In this document: positions 60,401-64,000 of the stretch, piece by piece | Layout: each line of letters begins with the position of its first letter | Numbering within the stretch: the stretch's first letter is position 1 | NCBI GenBank assembly: GCA_013396655.1 | Contig: WBMV01000146.1 | Span: forward strand, 64,843 to 128,842 | Reading direction: 5' to 3' | Length of the DNA stretch: 64,000 nucleotides | DNA from: Campylorhamphus procurvoides | Lineage: Eukaryota; Chordata; Aves; Passeriformes; Dendrocolaptidae | The notes under the pieces: model-generated | Told to the model about the DNA's origin: nothing | The model's input: only the letters and a program-made list of their open reading frames with translations | The model's database searches: none | Made by a program: the position numbers and the translations under genes

Positions 60401-62915
60401 CGCTCTGTGATGGCATTGCTGTGCCACAGCAGGCACTGCATGTCCCTATGAAAAGAGAGAGCATGAACACCACAAACATAAAATATCCTTTACCTAAAAG
60501 ACGGGTTGTTGTTCTGGAACAGATATTCCACAAGGGAGTGGCAGTGATACATGTTTCCTGAGGGACACAGAATGTGCTCTGTGTTGTTTCCTTTCCCAGC
60601 CTGGAACAGAACAGCTCTGGCCTTGTCTGATCCTTGGGCAGGGACAAACTGACCCTGACACTGCTGCCAGCATTGCAGGGGACACGAGCTGGACAGGAGG
60701 CTGCAGCAGCAGGAGGGACTGAAGGGCTCCAGCCTCTCAGCACTGCAGCTCTCCTGGTGTGAGGCTGGACAGGGCTTGGAGCACCCTGGGCTAGTGGGAG
60801 GTGTCCCTGCCACGGCAGGGGTGGGATGGGATGGGATGGGCTTCAAGGTCCCTGCCAGCCCAAACCCTTCAGAGCTATTCCACACTGTGATTTACTCCTC
60901 TTCAGCTCAGTATCTCAGGAGCAGACTCTGAAATGCCCTGTATGCTGACACTCCAGCTCCTGCCCACACCAAGCAGTGGCTCTCTTCCTTGTTTTAAACA
61001 GTTTAAAAGCTCCACCATCCCTTGGTGTTTGGTGCCCTGGGCTGCACCAAAGCAGCCTGTTTTACACTGCATTCCAACCACAAAACTGGTTCTTACTTCC
61101 GCTTTCCTTCCACACAAATGGCCGTGTTCCCACCCATCACTTTAATCCTCCAGCTGCTCAGGCAGATGCTTTTCTGTTACAGAAAGAAAGAAAACAAAGC
61201 ATTTAAAATTCTATTTACTAGCCAACACATCCTCAGTGCTCAGATCCAATAACAACTTCTCTCTCAGCATCTTCTACTTGGCTACCAGTCTTGACTATTA
61301 AAGGACACCTGATCCTTGTCTCAGTCAAAGCTCACCGTGAAGGTGAATTGTTTTTTTAGAAGAGGAAACACATCAGACACACTTGGCCACGTAAGGGAGA
61401 ACAGAACAATTCACTTGCTTAACTTGAAGGGACTGCAAACCCAGATTTTTCCAGGAAAGGAAAGGGAAACTCAAGCCTAGGGCAGGTATGCTTGTGCCAT
61501 GTTCCTGGGGAGTCCCAGGGATGCAGCACACTTCCAAATGCATTGCCTTCCTGGAGTTATTTGGAAAGGTGGGAGCACTGCCAGGCTCCTAGGAAAACAT
61601 TCTGGTCTCACTTGATTCAACAGGAGGCCACATGTTCAACCTTTTACCTCCTCATCAGCTGGGCAGACTCATGAACAGATTCATCCCCAGCCTACAGGTG
61701 GGAAAGGTCTCTCCTCCCTGGATTTGAGGAGGCAGCCAAGAGCTGGAACCAACATATGGAACCCTTTCAGCCCACACTGTGGCTTGTGCACACTAAAACA
61801 AAAGGCTTCTTTTACACAAAAAAAAACACCCCAAAACCTGAACATTTAACATCTTGGAATACAGAAAAAAAGAAATCCTTCTGATGGGAGAATTTACCAG
61901 TAAAATCTAATGAAATAATGGCTTATTCTTTTCTGAGTGCTCCTTGTTTTTGACAAGAAACATCACAAGAATGAGCTACATGCAGCCCAGAGGAATTTAT
62001 CCTTTCCCTAAAGGATTAATTTCTCCCACCTCTTTGTCTGCTTTGCCAGCAGGTTCATCAGTATGAAGTTTATCCAAAAGGACCTCAGGATCTTCTGTCA
62101 GCTTCTGCTTCCTTGGGATGTGGACGGTGGGAGTAGACAGTGTAATGCTACACAGGTGCTGTGAGGGCTTCTGGGAATTACTCTCCAGTGTCTTTTCCAC
62201 TCCCAGAGCAGTTTGTTTTTTACTGGGCTGCAACTCCCTTCTGTCTTGAGGAAGCTCTGCATGTTTTGCTTCTCTGCTTCCCTGTTTTCCTTTTACCCCA
62301 TCCTCATTTTTCAAAGGGGTGGAATTTACATTCACAAAACTAGTCACTGTATTTTCGGACACTTCACCATCAGCATCTATTGGTTCCACAAGGAAAACAT
62401 CCACATCATCCTTATCAGAGTCCTCATCCTCTGGAGGCTCATTCCTCGGCTGCTCAGCACAGGCAGGTTTGACTGGAGGCTTCTCTGTAGCTGTGGAAGA
62501 CGGGATGTTCTGCTGGATGGGGTTTGCAGGTGTTGGATGTGCACCTTTATTAAAAAAATACAAAGGAATAACAAAGAAGTTAATGACATTTAGCACTGGA
62601 ATGGGCTTGTGGTGGAGTCCCCATCCCAGAGGGGTTTAACAGCCCTGTGGATGTGGCACTTGGGGACACGGGCCAGTGGTGGCCTTGGCAGTGCTGGGGG
62701 ATGGTTGGACTCCATGGGCTCAGGGGGCTTTTCCAACGTCAACAATTCCTTGGTTCTAGGACTCAGGAAGGAAGGGAAGTGTTCTCCAGAGCAGTCCCAA
62801 GTACCTTTTTGCTGCTGCAGTTTCTGCTTGATGCGCAGGAAGAACTTCTGGGGGGTTTCCCGTGCCGGGGGCTCCACAGCAGGTGGGGCCTGAGGGACCC
62901 GTGGGCTGAGTGACC
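51363..62915 (-). CDS. MIS18BP1: MIS18BP1 (M18BP1/KNL2), CENP-A deposition factor, 5'-incomplete
   Basis: Subunit of the Mis18 complex, which licenses centromeres for new CENP-A loading in nuclear chromatin. Fifteen exons, minus strand: 62915-62805, 62544-62030, 61173-61097, 60445-60315, 59432-59342, 59107-58956, 58300-58137, 57707-57602, 56949-56085, 55103-54934, 54307-54171, 52909-52770, 52297-52219, 51619-51562, 51454-51363. Phases agree throughout and give 962 residues plus one upstream base. In order: N-terminal [18 protein letters not shown], the SANTA domain (exons 61173 to 59342; [24 protein letters not shown]), a CENP-C-like motif (58262-58195), a long basic-acidic exon, a SANT domain ([10 protein letters not shown] + [20 protein letters not shown]), and the C-terminal block [35 protein letters not shown]. 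One intron is GC-AG. The start codon and first exon(s) lie beyond base 64000. Tail-to-tail with FANCM, as in human. Confidence 0.95.
51562..51619 (-). CDS. MIS18BP1: MIS18BP1 penultimate exon
   Basis: 19 codons plus one base: [19 protein letters not shown], aligned with the human TPTPRRKTP segment. Confidence 0.88.
51620..52218 (-). other. MIS18BP1 intron
   Basis: About 600 bp. A possible CR1 3' scrap near 51880-51928; otherwise nothing recognised. Confidence 0.7.
52219..52297 (-). CDS. MIS18BP1: MIS18BP1 exon (HVFRMQK)
   Basis: 26 codons including [12 protein letters not shown], a strongly conserved C-terminal element. Confidence 0.93.
52298..52769 (-). other. MIS18BP1 intron
   Basis: 470 bp, GC-moderate, no repeat or gene recognised. 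Confidence 0.75.
52770..52909 (-). CDS. MIS18BP1: MIS18BP1 exon ([13 protein letters not shown])
   Basis: 46 codons plus two bases. Carries an acidic DDDNED patch and the conserved [18 protein letters not shown]. Confidence 0.94.
52910..54170 (-). other. MIS18BP1 intron
   Basis: 1.26 kb; no CR1 recognised. An ACAG simple repeat (54101-54136) lies near its 5' splice site. Confidence 0.75.
54101..54136. repeat. (ACAG)n microsatellite
   Basis: Imperfect run of ACAG/ACAC units on the + strand, 35 bp from the donor of the VGTLKRKQQ exon. Confidence 0.8.
54171..54307 (-). CDS. MIS18BP1: MIS18BP1 exon ([15 protein letters not shown])
   Basis: 45 codons; contains [15 protein letters not shown] and [11 protein letters not shown], the most conserved segment after the SANT domain. 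Confidence 0.96.
54308..54933 (-). other. MIS18BP1 intron
   Basis: 626 bp with an antisense CR1 body fragment (54775-54885). Confidence 0.75.
54775..54885 (-). mobile_element. CR1 LINE body fragment
   Basis: 'cttttctccaggctgagccc' followed by 'agctgccccttcctcagcc', an internal CR1 segment without the 3' tail. Confidence 0.68.
54934..55103 (-). CDS. MIS18BP1: MIS18BP1 exon (SANT domain second half)
   Basis: Encodes [20 protein letters not shown] then [15 protein letters not shown], followed by a Lys-rich tail. SANT/Myb helices 2 and 3. Confidence 0.95.
55104..56084 (-). other. MIS18BP1: MIS18BP1 GC-AG intron
   Basis: Donor ACAG|gcaagg at 56084-56083 and acceptor ggcag at 55104. Contains a plus-oriented CR1 (55176-55330). 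The rest is AT-rich. Confidence 0.85.
55176..55330 (+). mobile_element. CR1 LINE 3' end
   Basis: Tail from 'tggatccctgggagtgtccc' to 'cctctctgggatcctgtgg'. Confidence 0.83.
56085..56949 (-). CDS. MIS18BP1: MIS18BP1 large exon (linker and SANT first helix)
   Basis: 865-nt exon, charged and Ser/Pro-rich: [50 protein letters not shown], then [21 protein letters not shown], the first SANT helix (human PLECLP ... EWNEKELQKLH). Incoming phase 1, outgoing phase 2. Confidence 0.93.
56950..57601 (-). other. MIS18BP1 intron
   Basis: About 650 bp, AT-rich, nothing recognised. A long minus frame runs through its start from 57124 but its first part is intronic. Confidence 0.75.
57602..57707 (-). CDS. 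MIS18BP1: MIS18BP1 exon (Lys-rich linker)
   Basis: 35 codons, [20 protein letters not shown] and so on, low complexity and basic. Supported by phases and flanking splice sites; the acceptor (ttttgaag) has a weak pyrimidine tract. Confidence 0.78.
57708..58136 (-). other. MIS18BP1 intron
   Basis: 429 bp including an antisense CR1 body fragment (57746-57890). Confidence 0.75.
57746..57890 (-). mobile_element. CR1 LINE body fragment
   Basis: 'ttttctccaggctgagcccc' through 'ggggcccagaactgagccc', an internal CR1 segment. Confidence 0.72.
58137..58300 (-). CDS. MIS18BP1: MIS18BP1 exon with CENP-C-like motif
   Basis: 54 codons. [20 protein letters not shown] matches the CENP-C motif pattern (basic RxSxR, KPP, then YW, codon for the Trp at 58214-58212). 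In chicken and Xenopus KNL2/M18BP1 this motif binds CENP-A nucleosomes; eutherian proteins lack it. Followed by an acidic [14 protein letters not shown]. Confidence 0.93.
58301..58955 (-). other. MIS18BP1 intron
   Basis: 655 bp with an internal near-duplication of 'gtgatgagagaaaaaa' (about 58633 and 58672). No gene. Confidence 0.75.
58956..59107 (-). CDS. MIS18BP1: MIS18BP1 exon after SANTA
   Basis: Completes RRR, then [15 protein letters not shown], a Ser/Glu-rich linker, ending RNDENT in phase 1 with donor ACTT|gtgagt. Confidence 0.88.
59342..59432 (-). CDS. MIS18BP1: MIS18BP1 exon, SANTA domain third part
   Basis: Encodes [20 protein letters not shown] and VQEFLEERR, the C-terminal half of SANTA (human KFMFGFPENWKEHI). 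Confidence 0.96.
59433..60314 (-). other. MIS18BP1 intron
   Basis: 882 bp; contains a plus-oriented CR1 (59843-60105). Confidence 0.8.
59843..60105 (+). mobile_element. CR1 LINE 3' end
   Basis: Subfamily with 'ccagagggtggtgggcact', ending 'ggagatgctgtgattct'. Confidence 0.84.
60315..60445 (-). CDS. MIS18BP1: MIS18BP1 exon, SANTA domain second part
   Basis: Encodes [33 protein letters not shown], matching human YWHSNVIIERIEHN and GNVYILKG. Confidence 0.96.
60446..61096 (-). other. MIS18BP1 intron
   Basis: 651 bp with a CR1 tail (60756-60875). Nothing else recognised. Confidence 0.78.
60756..60875 (+). mobile_element. CR1 LINE 3' end
   Basis: Tail starting 'gtgaggctggacagggcttgg' region, with a small 'gggatgggatggg' expansion and a decayed end. 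Confidence 0.8.
61097..61173 (-). CDS. MIS18BP1: MIS18BP1 exon, SANTA domain first part
   Basis: 25 codons plus two bases: [20 protein letters not shown], matching human [18 protein letters not shown]. Acceptor gtaacag, donor GAA|gtaaga. Confidence 0.95.
61174..62029 (-). other. MIS18BP1 intron
   Basis: 856 bp, no repeat recognised. Confidence 0.78.
62030..62544 (-). CDS. MIS18BP1: MIS18BP1 exon, N-terminal disordered region
   Basis: 171 codons plus two bases; acidic [16 protein letters not shown], many Ser/Thr-Pro, and [15 protein letters not shown] near the end (human LATPRLHITIPRRSK). Donor GAG|gtggga chosen because it gives phase 0 into the SANTA exon. Confidence 0.9.
62805..62915 (-). 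CDS. MIS18BP1: MIS18BP1 5'-most exon in the window
   Basis: Encodes [16 protein letters not shown] then [18 protein letters not shown] (human SPGKIFLRMKEK). Its acceptor (ttgcag) needs one base from a further upstream exon, which I cannot find before 64000. Confidence 0.88.
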
Positions 62916-63016
62916 CTGCAAAGCAACCACACACAGAGACCACTGAGATCTGGGGAAGAGAAACACTGCCTGGGGGAGGAATAGCACTTTTGGACATGCT
63001 TCTTGGAAAAAAACCA

Positions 63017-63172
63017 CAAAATCCCAGAACGGTTTGGGTGGGAAGGGACCTTAAAGCCCACCCAGTGGGCACCTCCCACCAGCCCAGGGTGCTCCAAGCC
63101 CTGTCCAACCTGGCCTGGGACACTCCCAGGGATCCAGGGGCAGCCACAGCTTCTCTGGGCACCCTCACTGTA
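63017..63172 (-). mobile_element. CR1 LINE 3' end
   Basis: 'aaatcccagaacggtttggg' to 'gcttctctgggcaccctcac', with the 'gccatgggcagg' part deleted. Confidence 0.83.
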
Positions 63173-63752
63173 AAAAAGGTTACACTCAGCTTCACGTCCC
63201 CTGCAAACTCCCTGAGTGTGCCCTGGATCCCACTGTGTCTTCATTAAAAAAACAGAAGTTGCACTGGAAAAGCCATGAGGAAAATACCACAGTGGGATTT
63301 CACACCCCAAACAAATTTTCCATGAACCCTTATGGACTGGCAGTAGGGAATAGTTAAAGCAATTATTTGGTTTTATATTTTATTAGTTATAAAGCAGTTT
63401 TGCAGGCGTTGCAATGGATCAAACCCACTCACAAACACAATGGAGGGAGCAGTCAGAGCCAGACTGAAGCAGAGGGAGAGGAAACACAACAGGAGGGAAT
63501 CCTCTACGGTAAGGAGTGGAAACAGAAATCAGCTGTGCTACAGACAAATTTCAGCACTAAAACCCCCACCATTCCACCCCTTCTTTTTTTAAGCCCATCC
63601 ATCTGGGGGCAACCAGTGCTGGTGCCAAAGTTTTTTACTAAACAAGGTGCAGCAGCTGATTTTTGCAGGCCCTGAACGAGCCACGAACAGGACACAGAGG
63701 GATAATGTTCATCCCCAGGACACCTCTCCCAGAAAACCCATGGAACGACCAC

Positions 63753-64000
63753 TGTTTCCCAGGTGTGAGCAGGCTCTGTTCTGCTGCTTCCCAGAGCTTT
63801 GCAGGGTTTGCCCTCTCCGTGGCCCTTCCAAGCAGGAAGGATTCAGACCAATTGGCAAAGCACTGAGAGTTCTCCCCTGTCAACAGGTGACTCTGATGTG
63901 TTCCAGAATAACCAAAACTGTTCTGCAAAAGGAGCTGTCACTAATTCCTGTCCTTCGGGCTCCTGGACTGGTGTAAGCAAATCCCTGAGAGCCTTGGGCA
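63753..64000. repeat. Repeat pair copy 2 (partner 43533-43779)
   Basis: Begins 'tgtttcccaggtgtgagc' and is identical to copy 1 except for three substitutions and one inserted base; continues past the window end. Confidence 0.8.

Larger units (their letters stand above)
62916..64000 (-). other. MIS18BP1 upstream intron, reaching the window edge
   Basis: Holds a CR1 (63017-63172) and repeat-pair copy 2 (63753-64000). I find no exon resembling the MIS18BP1 N terminus here. Confidence 0.7.

Noticed and set aside
1..64000. CRISPR arrays, tRNA or rRNA genes, prokaryotic operons, or an undescribed defence-like system
   Set aside because: Nothing of the kind is visible. The window is ordinary bird chromosomal DNA with three known gene families.

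Overview
The window is a stretch of bird nuclear genome, probably a songbird. Genes have many short exons in long introns. The interspersed repeats are almost all 3' ends of CR1 LINEs, which end in ATTCTRTGA-like 8-bp motifs, and there are no Alu or L1 elements. The CR1 consensus here (a 3' tail of about 180 bp reading through 'ggccctggcacagggtgcc') resembles songbird copies, but I infer the species group only loosely.

Three protein genes account for the coding content. FANCM (+ strand, 133-49927) is complete: 23 exons joined by consistent GT-AG introns give about 2034 residues, close to human FANCM (2048). Exons 1-10 encode the DEAH translocase, exons 12-13 the MHF-binding region, exon 14 the long disordered part with the MM1 and MM2 docking motifs, and exons 21-23 the inactive ERCC4-like nuclease and helix-hairpin-helix. 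Intron 4 is 17.5 kb and holds a complete second gene on the opposite strand (13326-7442): a five-exon SOUL/HEBP-family heme-binding protein of 268 residues with its own CpG-rich promoter region. MIS18BP1 (also called M18BP1 or KNL2; - strand, 62915-51363) runs tail-to-tail against FANCM. Fifteen 3' exons (962 residues) are inside the window, and the first exon or exons lie beyond 64000. It encodes the SANTA domain, a CENP-C-like motif, a SANT domain split by a GC-AG intron, and the conserved C-terminal block.

Layout: 1-132 FANCM 5' UTR and promoter edge with a four-codon uORF (including its stop); 133-3250 FANCM exons 1-4; 3251-20792 intron 4 with the nested SOUL gene; 20793-31361 exons 5-13; 31362-38404 a 7-kb repeat-bearing intron; 38405-49927 exons 14-23; 49940-50978 a short intergenic gap with a CpG-rich patch and a CR1; 50978-64000 MIS18BP1. 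FANCM (replication-fork remodelling, interstrand-crosslink repair) and MIS18BP1 (CENP-A deposition) are neighbours in human 14q21 as well. No functional link between them is implied by the sequence.

I found no new gene system. The most useful observations are the nested antisense SOUL gene, the AUGA-overlapping uORF of FANCM, its very short 3' UTR, the CENP-C-like motif and GC-AG intron of MIS18BP1, a pair of about 98% identical repeat copies at 43.5 and 63.8 kb, and a perfect 68-bp tandem duplication.
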